Positions 6,797 through 12,405 of a stretch of DNA of 12,405 nucleotides are shown in pieces (the stretch's first letter is position 1; every line of letters begins with the position of its first letter). The translations under genes and the position numbers were made by a program. The notes under the pieces were generated by a model, which saw nothing but the letters and a program-made list of their open reading frames with translations, was not told where the DNA came from and did not search any database. The stretch lies in the NCBI GenBank assembly GCA_031267115.1, contig JAIRZS010000277.1:1-12405 (forward strand), given 5' to 3'. The stretch comes from Treponema sp. (GTDB taxonomy: Bacteria; Spirochaetota; Spirochaetia; Treponematales; Breznakiellaceae).

Positions 6797-6826
6797 TTGA
6801 CAAATTGCGGAAGCAGGTTGTACAAT
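6797..6826 (+). promoter_or_regulatory. Sigma70-type promoter of glpK
   Basis: TTGACA at 6797-6802 and TACAAT at 6821-6826, 18 bases apart, exactly the same boxes and spacing as the glpF promoter. Transcription would begin near 6833, leaving a leader of roughly 310 bases before glpK. It lies just outside the transposase gene, so glpK has its own promoter independent of the interrupted upstream operon. Whether the promoter is host DNA or came with the insertion is not clear because the element's right end is not defined. Confidence 0.7.
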
Positions 6827-6956
6827 ATAACAAATTATAAAAGTCTGTCAAGCAGCCTGTTAATGCACGATTAACGCGTAGAACCGTATGATCCTATGCA
6901 GCCCGTTTGCCGCTCCATATTGGCGGAAAAAGGCTTGTACAGGGAACGCGCAAGGG

Positions 6957-7015
6957 ATTGAAGCGGAAATCCCGCAGGGTTCGCCGGAGGCGAAGCCGAG
7001 GAATTGAAGCGGAAA
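6957..7015 (+). repeat. Direct repeat of a 13-mer in the glpK leader
   Basis: ATTGAAGCGGAAA occurs identically at 6957-6969 and 7003-7015, 46 bases apart. The first copy sits in a small hairpin (GGGATT/AATCCC); the second is followed by GCCCG, which can pair with CGGGC at 7025-7029. The stem TTCGCC/GGCGAA separates them. It may be a tandem structural motif in RNA or part of a dispersed intergenic repeat. Confidence 0.5.
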
Positions 7016-7144
7016 GCCCGGTCCGCGGGCCGTCCTGCCCTACGGGCAGGCTGGCGCGCGGATGCGCCCAGATAAAAAAATTCTACGTGCTTACCCTGCT
7101 GTTAATGGTTATGGGCAGATAAAAAATTATGCGGAGGTATACAC

Positions 7145-8638
7145 ATGGGAAAGTATGTAATGGCCCTGGATCAGGGGACGACCAGTTCGCGCTGTATCAT
7201 TTTTGACAAGCAGGGGAATGTTGTCAGTGTGGCGCAGCAGGAATTCACGCAGATATTTCCGAAACCGGGCTGGGTGGAGCATGATCCGCTTGAGATCTGG
7301 TCCAGCCAGTCGGGCGTGATGGCGCAGGCAAAAGCCCGGGTCAACGTCAGCGCGAGCGATATTGCCGCTATCGGTATTACCAACCAGCGTGAAACAACCC
7401 TGGTTTGGGATCGCAAGACCGGGGACCCTGTTTATAACGCCATTGTCTGGCAGTGCCGCCGGACCGCGGAATACTGCGATACCCTCAAGGCAAAGGGGTT
7501 TGATAAGAAGATCAAGGAAAAGACCGGCCTGGTTGTGGACGCGTATTTCTCCGGCACCAAGATACGCTGGATTCTTGAGAATGTGGAAGGCGCCCGGGCG
7601 AGGGCGGAAAAAGGCGATTTGGTGTTTGGCAATGTGGACACCTGGCTTGTCTGGAAGCTGACCGGCGGCAAGGTCCACGCCACCGATTATACAAACGCTT
7701 CCCGGACTATGCTGTTCAATATCCATACCCTCCAGTGGGACGAGGAAATTCTCAAAGAACTCAATATTCCCAAATCGATGCTGCCGGAAGTGAAGCCCTC
7801 CAGCGGCGAATTCGGCAAGACGTCAAGCGAATTCCTGGGAGGCGAAATACCTATTTCCGGGATTGCGGGCGACCAGCAGGCGGCCCTGTTCGGCCAGTGC
7901 TGTTTTGAGCCGGGCATGGTGAAAAATACCTACGGGACGGGCTGCTTTATCCTGATGAATACCGGGGAAAAAGCCGTTGAATCAAAGAACGGCCTGCTTA
8001 CAACGATTGCCTGGGGCCTTAACGGCAAGGTAAATTACGCCCTTGAGGGGAGCGTCTTCGTAACCGGTTCGGCGATTCAGTGGCTGCGCGACGGGCTTAA
8101 GATACTGGACAGCGCGCCCTTAAGCGAAGCCTACTGCAACAGCGTAAAGGATACCGAGGGCGTGTACATGGTTCCCGCGTTTGTGGGCCTTGGCGCGCCG
8201 TACTGGGATCAGTACGCCCGCGGCATTATCGTGGGCCTTACCCGGGGCGTGACAAAAGCGCACGTCATCCGCGCGACGGTGGAATCCCTCGCGTACCAAA
8301 GCGCCGACGTTATAAAGGCTATGGAAGCCGACGCGGGGACGGCCATCAAAGCCGTGCGGGTCGACGGCGGGGCCTGCGCCAACAATTTCCTCATGCAGTT
8401 CCAGTCGGATATTCTCGATACCGACGTAATCCGCCCGAAAGTTATCGAGACGACGGCTCTCGGGGCCGCGTACCTCGCGGGGCTGGCCGTCGGGTATTAC
8501 AAGGATCAGCATGATATTCTGCAAAATGTGGCGGTAGACAAGACCTTTAAGTCCGCCATGCAGGAGGAAAACCGTTCGCAGCTCTTGGGCGGCTGGAAGG
8601 AAGCGGTAAAACGCTCCTTTGGCTGGGAAAAGAAATAG
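7145..8638 (+). CDS. glpK: Glycerol kinase
   Basis: Phosphorylates glycerol to sn-glycerol-3-phosphate with ATP in the cytoplasm. The 497-residue FGGY-family protein aligns closely with E. coli GlpK (502 aa): ATP-binding DQGTTSSR at residues 9-16; glycerol-binding Arg82, Glu83, Trp102, Tyr134 and the catalytic Asp243 (GIAGDQQAALFGQ); GTGCF; and the C-terminal GGACANNFLMQFQSD. The loop just before the catalytic domain reads GKTSSEFLGGEIPIS; in enterococcal/Bacillus GlpK this loop holds a His that HPr phosphorylates to activate the enzyme, and here that position is Glu229 or a neighbouring Ser. Activation by the neighbouring PTS proteins by that route is thus unlikely. GGAGG at 7133-7137 lies 7 bases before the ATG. 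It has its own promoter (6797) and is followed by a hairpin-rich spacer before the dehydrogenase genes. Confidence 0.97.
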   Translation: MGKYVMALDQGTTSSRCIIFDKQGNVVSVAQQEFTQIFPKPGWVEHDPLEIWSSQSGVMAQAKARVNVSASDIAAIGITNQRETTLVWDRKTGDPVYNAIVWQCRRTAEYCDTLKAKGFDKKIKEKTGLVVDAYFSGTKIRWILENVEGARARAEKGDLVFGNVDTWLVWKLTGGKVHATDYTNASRTMLFNIHTLQWDEEILKELNIPKSMLPEVKPSSGEFGKTSSEFLGGEIPISGIAGDQQAALFGQCCFEPGMVKNTYGTGCFILMNTGEKAVESKNGLLTTIAWGLNGKVNYALEGSVFVTGSAIQWLRDGLKILDSAPLSEAYCNSVKDTEGVYMVPAFVGLGAPYWDQYARGIIVGLTRGVTKAHVIRATVESLAYQSADVIKAMEADAGTAIKAVRVDGGACANNFLMQFQSDILDTDVIRPKVIETTALGAAYLAGLAVGYYKDQHDILQNVAVDKTFKSAMQEENRSQLLGGWKEAVKRSFGWEKK

Positions 8639-8649
8639 TACGGCCGTTA

Positions 8650-8730
8650 GTAACTGTTCAGCCGCCCGCGGGAATTAAAGTATTAGAGAACAAGAAAAGT
8701 ACTGAAATCGCGTTACGGCTGAATGGTTAC
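8650..8730. repeat. Inverted-repeat element after glpK, related to 827-966
   Basis: The arms 8650-8664 (GTAACTGTTCAGCCG) and 8716-8730 (CGGCTGAATGGTTAC) are inverted copies matching at 13 of 15 positions. They share GTAAC..TTCAG with the outer arms of the 827-966 element (GTAACTATTCAGTC when read inward from the right arm). The interior differs, being 51 bases with an imperfect CGCG-ended internal pairing. This supports a family of dispersed elements defined by their ends. Confidence 0.6.
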
Positions 8731-8749
8731 GGATGTTTAGTTTTTCCGT

Positions 8750-8814
8750 GCGGCGTTTTAACGCCGCGCGCCGATCAGACAGTCCCCCTTGGGCCGCCCA
8801 GGCTCCAGGGGGGA
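8750..8814. repeat. Two strong hairpins upstream of the GlpA-like gene
   Basis: The first is a perfect 8-bp stem GCGGCGTT/AACGCCGC (8750-8757/8760-8767). The second is a 10-bp stem with one G·U pair, TCCCCCTTGG (8783-8792) with CCAGGGGGGA (8805-8814), enclosing an inner GCC/GGC pair. Neither is followed by a T-tract, so they are not standard terminators. They may protect an mRNA end or, placed 30 bases before the next gene, affect its translation. Confidence 0.5.
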
Positions 8815-8843
8815 TACTCAGCCTAAATTAAGGACAAAAAATT

Positions 8844-10307
8844 ATGGAGGATGTCGTCATCATTGGAGGGGGAGTCTGCGGATGTTCGCTCCTCTATGCC
8901 TTGAGCCGTTATAAGGTGCGGGTGACCCTGCTGGAAAAGGAGAACGATGTAGGGGCGGGTACCAGCAAGGCGAATACCGGCATTATCCACGCGGGCTATG
9001 ATCCGGAACCGGGGACCTTGATGGCCAGGTACAATACTGAAGGCAACCCCCTGATGTACGCCTTGTGCGAATCCCTGGATATTCCCCACAAGAGGACCGG
9101 CTCCCTGGTTGTCGGCTTTGACGATCAGGACCGGGCCACGATTAAGGATCTGTATGAACGGGGTATTGCCAACCATGTTCCGGGGCTGAAAATTGTTGAA
9201 TATGACGAACTCCACGAAATGGAACCCCATCTGGACAAGGAGGCCCTCTGCGCGCTCTACGCCGAAACAGGCGGCGTAGTCTCTCCCTGGGAATTCGCCA
9301 CAGCCCAGGCGGAGGCGGCGGTGCAGGGCGGCGCCAGGGTGCGGCTTGATACGGAAGTTACCGCGATCCGCAAGGCCGGGGATCATTTTATCGTCAGCGC
9401 CGGCCAGGGTGAAATAGAGGCGCGTTTTGTAGTAAACGCGACCGGGATATACGCGGACATTGTCAGCCGGATGATCGAGCCGGAGTATTTTGCCATTCAC
9501 CATAAACGCGGGCAGTACTTTTTAATGGACAGCGCCGCATCGTACCTGGCCAATAACGTAATATTCCCCTGCCCGAACGAGAACGGGAAGGGGGTGCTGG
9601 TAAGCCCTACGGCTCACGGGAATATTATTGTCGGCCCGGACAGCGAACGGGTCACCGGGGACGACCGGACAAATACCGCCGCGGGTTTGGCCTTTGTCCG
9701 CGGGATGGCCTTCAGATCGGTTCCGGACATTAATTTTTCCCAATCCATACGTAATTTTTCCGGAGTCCGGGCCGACAGCGACATAGGCGATTTTCTGGTA
9801 GGCGAGTCGAAGCATGTCCCCGGGTTTTTCAATATTGCCGGGATCAAGTCGCCGGGGCTTACCTCGTCCCCCGCGATTGCCCTGGATATGGTGCGGATGC
9901 TGGGGGAGGCCGGACTCGGGCTTGAGGAAAACCCCGCCTTTATGCCGGGCCGCCGGGTAAAGCGGTTTAAGGATATGAGCCATGAAGAGCGGCGGAAGGC
10001 GGTGGAGGAAAACCCGCTTTACGGTACGATTATATGCCGCTGCGAAACAGTAACCGAAGGGGAAATTGTTGACGCGTTCAAGCGGCCCCTGCCTCCGCGT
10101 TCCCTGGACGCGGTAAAACGCCGTTGCGGCACGGGTATGGGGCGCTGCCAGGGGGGATTCTGCGGCCCCCGTGTCATGGAGATTATTATCCGGGAATTGG
10201 GCAAATTACAGGGCGGCCCTGTCAGCCCGGATAGCGTACCCCTTGATCGCGAAGGTATGTATATTATCGCGGGCGAGACAAAAACACCGGAAGGGGAAGG
10301 GGAATGA
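8844..10307 (+). CDS. glpA: GlpA-like FAD-dependent glycerol-3-phosphate dehydrogenase with BFD [2Fe-2S] domain
   Basis: Likely oxidises glycerol-3-phosphate to DHAP. The 487-residue protein starts with the FAD-binding motif IIGGGVCG (residues 6-13) and the acidic end of the second strand at Glu31, followed by a D-amino-acid-oxidase fold and the GIKSPGLTSSPAIA block near 333-345. The C-terminal part is a BFD-like [2Fe-2S] domain with cysteines 398 and 400 (CRC) and 435 and 440 (CQGGFC), plus Cys428. The same layout occurs in anaerobic GlpA and in a wider group of GlpA-like oxidoreductases (COG0579), so the substrate is inferred from the neighbouring glpK. AAGGA at 8830-8834 precedes ATG by 9 bases. 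The stop overlaps the next start (ATGA at 10304-10307), implying translational coupling. There is no GlpC-type iron-sulphur membrane anchor nearby. Confidence 0.85.
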   Translation: MEDVVIIGGGVCGCSLLYALSRYKVRVTLLEKENDVGAGTSKANTGIIHAGYDPEPGTLMARYNTEGNPLMYALCESLDIPHKRTGSLVVGFDDQDRATIKDLYERGIANHVPGLKIVEYDELHEMEPHLDKEALCALYAETGGVVSPWEFATAQAEAAVQGGARVRLDTEVTAIRKAGDHFIVSAGQGEIEARFVVNATGIYADIVSRMIEPEYFAIHHKRGQYFLMDSAASYLANNVIFPCPNENGKGVLVSPTAHGNIIVGPDSERVTGDDRTNTAAGLAFVRGMAFRSVPDINFSQSIRNFSGVRADSDIGDFLVGESKHVPGFFNIAGIKSPGLTSSPAIALDMVRMLGEAGLGLEENPAFMPGRRVKRFKDMSHEERRKAVEENPLYGTIICRCETVTEGEIVDAFKRPLPPRSLDAVKRRCGTGMGRCQGGFCGPRVMEIIIRELGKLQGGPVSPDSVPLDREGMYIIAGETKTPEGEGE

Positions 10308-11614
10308 AAGATCAGTACGATGTCCTTGTCATAGGGGGAGGCCCGGCGGGGCTGGCCGCGGCTGTTTCCGCCTGGGAAAACGGGGCCGAAAAGGTCTGTA
10401 TTCTGGAACGAGCCAGGGTGCTTGGGGGGATCCTGCCCCAGTGTATTCACAACGGCTTTGGCCTCCACCATTTTAAGGAGGAGCTGACCGGCCCGGAATA
10501 CGCCGAGCGCTTTATAAACCGCGTTTCCGAAACATCCATCGAAAAACTCACCGGTACTATGGTCCTCTCTGTCGAGTCCCCTGCCGGGGGGGAAGCCGGT
10601 TCCCCGCTGTATAAAACCGTCTATGTGATGAATCCGGAGTATGGCTATAAGGCTGTCTCGGCCAAGGCGCTTGTGCTCACTATGGGGTGCCGGGAGCGGA
10701 CCCGGGGCGCCCTCGGTATTCCCGGAAGCCGTCCCGCCGGTGTGTTTACCGCCGGAACCGCCCAGCTCTATATGAACATAGAGGGCTATAGAATAGGGAA
10801 GAAGGTGCTTATCCTTGGCTCCGGGGATATAGGGCTTATTATGGCCCGTCGGCTGACCCTTGAGGGGGCGGAAGTCCTGGGGGTATACGAAATTCTCCCC
10901 TATCCCGGCGGCCTAAACCGGAATATCGTGCAGTGCCTTGACGATTTTAATATTCCCCTGCATCTGAGCCATACGGTTGTTGATATCAGGGGGGATAAGC
11001 GGGTGGAACAGGTGGTGACGGCCCAGGTTGATGAAAAGCGCAGCCCTGTTCCGGGAACCGAAGAAACGCATGACTGCGACACCCTGCTGCTTTCCGTGGG
11101 CCTTATCCCGGAAAACGAGCTTTCCCGGCAGACGGGGATAGAAATCGATCCCCGTACCGGCGGCCCGGTGGTATTTGAAAACATGGAAACCAGTACCCCC
11201 GGCATATTCGCGTCGGGCAATGTTGTCCATGTTCACGATCTGGTCGATTATGTTACGGCGGAAGGCCTGAAAGCGGGCGCTTCGGCCGCCCGTTACGCCG
11301 GGGCGGGGGCGGGTTCCGGGGGGAGCCTGGTTTCCGTCAGGCCCGGGCAGGGGGTCCGGTACACGGTTCCCCAGAAGATACGCCCGGAAAATTTGGACAA
11401 ATCGGCGGAGATTTTTTTCCGTTCAACGGATATATTTAAAGATGTAAAGATTGTGGTAACAAGCGGCGGCGCTACAATCGCCCGTTTTTCACGGGAATAC
11501 ATGGCCCCCGGCGAAATGGAAAAGATCGCGCTGCCCAAGTCCTTTTTTCCGAAAATCGGGGACGAGATTGAGGTTTCCGTACGGAAAGAAGTTCCGGAGG
11601 GGGAAGCGTCGTAA
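10304..11614 (+). CDS. FAD/NAD(P)-dependent oxidoreductase, partner of the GlpA-like protein
   Basis: The 436-residue flavoprotein of the pyridine nucleotide-disulphide oxidoreductase fold has an FAD motif VIGGGPAG (residues 9-16) and a second dinucleotide motif LGSGDIG (171-177) for NAD(P). The conserved LPQCIHNGFG (Cys47), TMGCRERTRG (Cys129) and TPGIFASGNVVHVHDLVDYV blocks are typical of the group coupled to GlpA-like proteins. Its probable role is to move electrons from the reduced FAD/[2Fe-2S] dehydrogenase to NAD(P) or another carrier; this is inference. It is often named a GlpB-like or 'NADH oxidase-like' protein but is not closely related to E. coli GlpB. It overlaps the preceding gene by 4 bases (ATGA). 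The last 100 residues form an extension after the flavin core, with no cysteine motif. Confidence 0.8.
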   Translation: MKDQYDVLVIGGGPAGLAAAVSAWENGAEKVCILERARVLGGILPQCIHNGFGLHHFKEELTGPEYAERFINRVSETSIEKLTGTMVLSVESPAGGEAGSPLYKTVYVMNPEYGYKAVSAKALVLTMGCRERTRGALGIPGSRPAGVFTAGTAQLYMNIEGYRIGKKVLILGSGDIGLIMARRLTLEGAEVLGVYEILPYPGGLNRNIVQCLDDFNIPLHLSHTVVDIRGDKRVEQVVTAQVDEKRSPVPGTEETHDCDTLLLSVGLIPENELSRQTGIEIDPRTGGPVVFENMETSTPGIFASGNVVHVHDLVDYVTAEGLKAGASAARYAGAGAGSGGSLVSVRPGQGVRYTVPQKIRPENLDKSAEIFFRSTDIFKDVKIVVTSGGATIARFSREYMAPGEMEKIALPKSFFPKIGDEIEVSVRKEVPEGEAS

Positions 11615-11643
11615 AGCCTGGTTACCTGGCAGCCTGTTGCATT

Positions 11644-11716
11644 GGAGTTTGTTATGTATAAAAATTCACTTTCGTGAATTTTTATACGGTTTTATACGCG
11701 AAGCGTAACAAACTCC
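11644..11716. repeat. Composite palindrome between the flavoprotein and DUF1667 genes
   Basis: An outer perfect 11-bp inverted repeat (GGAGTTTGTTA at 11644-11654, TAACAAACTCC at 11706-11716) encloses an inner perfect 14-bp stem (11656-11669 with 11674-11687, loop TTTC). The 9-mer TTTTATACG is repeated in tandem at 11680-11688 and 11690-11698, so the right side has 18 extra bases. It could be an mRNA processing or stability structure separating the DUF1667 gene from the two before it, or another mobile repeat. Confidence 0.65.
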
Positions 11717-11742
11717 TGGCCGGCTTTACGTTCGATTGTGCG

Positions 11743-11762
11743 GCGCGGCCGGCCGGCCGCGC
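11743..11762. repeat. Perfect 20-base GC-only palindrome
   Basis: The 20 bases at 11743-11762 are self-complementary and made only of G and C, with GGCC repeated. They lie 16 bases before the DUF1667 start and just before its ribosome site. As RNA this could fold into a hairpin upstream of the ribosome site; as DNA it is rich in HaeIII-type (GGCC) and FseI-like (GGCCGGCC) sites. Confidence 0.55.
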
Positions 11763-11778
11763 GGAGTAGAGGTTTATT

Positions 11779-12132
11779 ATGGCAATGTTTACCTGTATTG
11801 TATGTCCCAGGGGGTGCCGCCTGCATATTGATGAAAAAATGGCGGTAACCGGAAACAACTGCGAGCGCGGGGCGGTGTACGCGGTTAAGGAACTTACCAA
11901 CCCGACCAGGGTAACGACATCGACGGTACGTATCAGGGGAGCGTCTTTTGTACGCTTGCCGGTAAAAACAGACCGCGACATTCCCAAAAGCGCCGTCCGC
12001 GAGGCGGTACGCCTTCTGGATAAAGTTACCGTGGACGCCCCGGTAAAATGCGGCGACATTATCCTGCCGGATATTCTGGGCACCGGCGCGAATTTTGTCG
12101 CTACCCGCACCCTTCCCCGGCTGGGTATTTAG
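11779..12132 (+). CDS. DUF1667 (COG3862) cysteine-motif protein
   Basis: The 117-residue cytoplasmic protein has cysteines 6, 9 and 13 (CIVCPRGC) and 28 (GNNCERG), a pattern that suggests a bound metal or iron-sulphur cluster, and a further Cys91. The family, named for conserved CXXC pairs, is known mainly as a neighbour of GlpA-like and FAD/NAD oxidoreductase genes, and the same trio is seen here. A likely role is as an electron-transfer subunit of the glycerol-3-phosphate dehydrogenase; function is not established. The ATG at 11779 is supported by AGAGG at 11768-11772; a second ATG two codons later (11785) is possible but spaced worse. It is separated from the preceding gene by 164 bases of palindromic DNA. 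Confidence 0.85.
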   Translation: MAMFTCIVCPRGCRLHIDEKMAVTGNNCERGAVYAVKELTNPTRVTTSTVRIRGASFVRLPVKTDRDIPKSAVREAVRLLDKVTVDAPVKCGDIILPDILGTGANFVATRTLPRLGI

Positions 12133-12184
12133 AAAAATATCGCGGGCCATAGACCAAGCCTTTGTTTTTTGATACTGTTCGTTC

Positions 12185-12405
12185 ATGCGGGATTTTAGGG
12201 ACCCCTGGAAAGCCCGGATTGCCGGGGCTTTGAATCAATTATTGCGGGAGGCCGGCCTTGAGGGAACGGTCGAACCCGCGCAGATGGCGGCTGAAATCCC
12301 GCCCCAGAGCGAATTCGGCGATCTGGGCTTCCCCATGTTCGGTTTCGCGAAACTTCTCAGGAAGGGGCCGCCCCAGATAGCCGCCGCGGTGGCGGATGTT
12401 CTTGC
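12185..12405 (+). CDS. argS: Arginyl-tRNA synthetase, N-terminal fragment (runs off the window)
   Basis: The first 73 codons read MRDFRDPWKARIAGALNQ and on to an IPPQSEFGDLGFPMFGFAKLLRK block, which matches the N-terminal tRNA-recognition (Add-1) domain of ArgS, where a PxxxxxGD(F/L)xxP-like stretch is followed by a Leu/Ala-rich helix. The enzyme charges tRNA-Arg with arginine. The ATG at 12185 is the first possible one because an in-frame TGA sits at 12170-12172. No Shine-Dalgarno-like sequence precedes it. The signature HIGH motif lies beyond the window. It is probably unrelated to glycerol metabolism and marks the end of the locus. Confidence 0.8.
   Translation, partial: MRDFRDPWKARIAGALNQLLREAGLEGTVEPAQMAAEIPPQSEFGDLGFPMFGFAKLLRKGPPQIAAAVADVL

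Larger units (their letters stand above)
6727..7144. other. Spacer and structured leader upstream of glpK
   Basis: These 418 bases hold no supported gene. 6727-6796 is A/T-rich and carries the transposase ribosome site. A promoter facing glpK lies at 6797-6826, and a leader of about 310 bases follows. The leader is GC-rich and full of short stems: GGGATT/AATCCC (6954-6959/6968-6973), TTCGCC/GGCGAA (6980-6985/6989-6994), CCTGCCC/GGGCAGG (7034-7040/7044-7050) and GGCGC/GCGCC (7053-7057/7064-7068). The 13-mer ATTGAAGCGGAAA occurs twice (6957-6969 and 7003-7015). A short Arg-rich open frame at 6907-7122 looks accidental. Confidence 0.6.

Noticed and set aside
5290..6800. Terminal inverted repeats of the insertion sequence
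   Set aside because: Comparison by eye of the sequence flanking both ends of the transposase gave no matching inverted ends.
6797..6851. Promoter for the transposase on the - strand
   Set aside because: A TGTCAA (TTGACA on the - strand) is present at 6846-6851 but no -10 box at acceptable spacing.
6907..7122. 71-codon + strand open frame upstream of glpK
   Set aside because: Very Arg-rich product read through hairpins and a repeated 13-mer, no ribosome site, no recognisable family; best explained as chance in GC-rich leader sequence.
8750..8767. Rho-independent terminator after glpK
   Set aside because: Good stem but followed by GC-rich DNA with no T-tract.
8823..9503. 226-codon - strand open frame opposite the GlpA-like gene
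   Set aside because: Antisense shadow of a well-supported flavoprotein frame.

Overview
The window holds most of a glycerol and dihydroxyacetone (DHA) catabolism locus from an anaerobic bacterium. The organism looks like a treponeme-type spirochaete. That is an inference from the combination of a DhaKLM–HPr–EI operon, the GlpA-like/flavoprotein/DUF1667 trio, a moderately high GC content and hairpin-rich intergenic DNA; there is no rRNA or other marker gene in the window to prove it. All host genes lie on the + strand. Only a transposon relic lies on the - strand.

Layout: (1) 48-797, a consensus promoter and glpF (glycerol facilitator). (2) 798-1183, a repeat-rich spacer with nested inverted repeats. 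(3) 1184-5353, an operon-like run dhaK–dhaL–dhaM–ptsH–ptsI: the DHA kinase subunits followed by separate HPr and Enzyme I genes, i.e. a whole phosphate relay from PEP to DHA. (4) 5330-6726 on the - strand, a frameshifted ISKra4-like transposase whose 3' end overlaps the 3' end of ptsI. (5) 6727-7144, a second consensus promoter and a long, structured leader. (6) 7145-8638, glpK. (7) 8639-8843, another inverted-repeat spacer. (8) 8844-12132, a GlpA-like dehydrogenase with a BFD-type [2Fe-2S] domain, an overlapping second flavoprotein, and a DUF1667 cysteine-motif protein. (9) 12185 to the window edge, the beginning of argS.

How the genes work together (inference from known families): GlpF admits glycerol (and probably DHA). 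GlpK makes glycerol-3-phosphate and the GlpA-like protein oxidises it to dihydroxyacetone phosphate (DHAP), with the second flavoprotein and the DUF1667 protein probably handling the electrons. In parallel, DHA is phosphorylated to DHAP at the expense of PEP by EI > HPr > DhaM > DhaL-ADP > DhaK. No glycerol dehydrogenase (DHA source) and no dedicated regulator are visible in the window.

Points most worth a second look: the gene order dhaM–ptsH–ptsI mirrors the domain order of the fused E. coli DhaM; this HPr has Arg where the regulatory Ser46 should be; GlpK lacks the histidine that HPr phosphorylates in Firmicutes; glpF and glpK have near-identical promoter cores; the transposase is split at an A9 run and carries an Asp-to-Asn change at a probable catalytic position; two spacers share the same inverted-repeat ends; and the flavoprotein/DUF1667 trio has an unknown electron acceptor.
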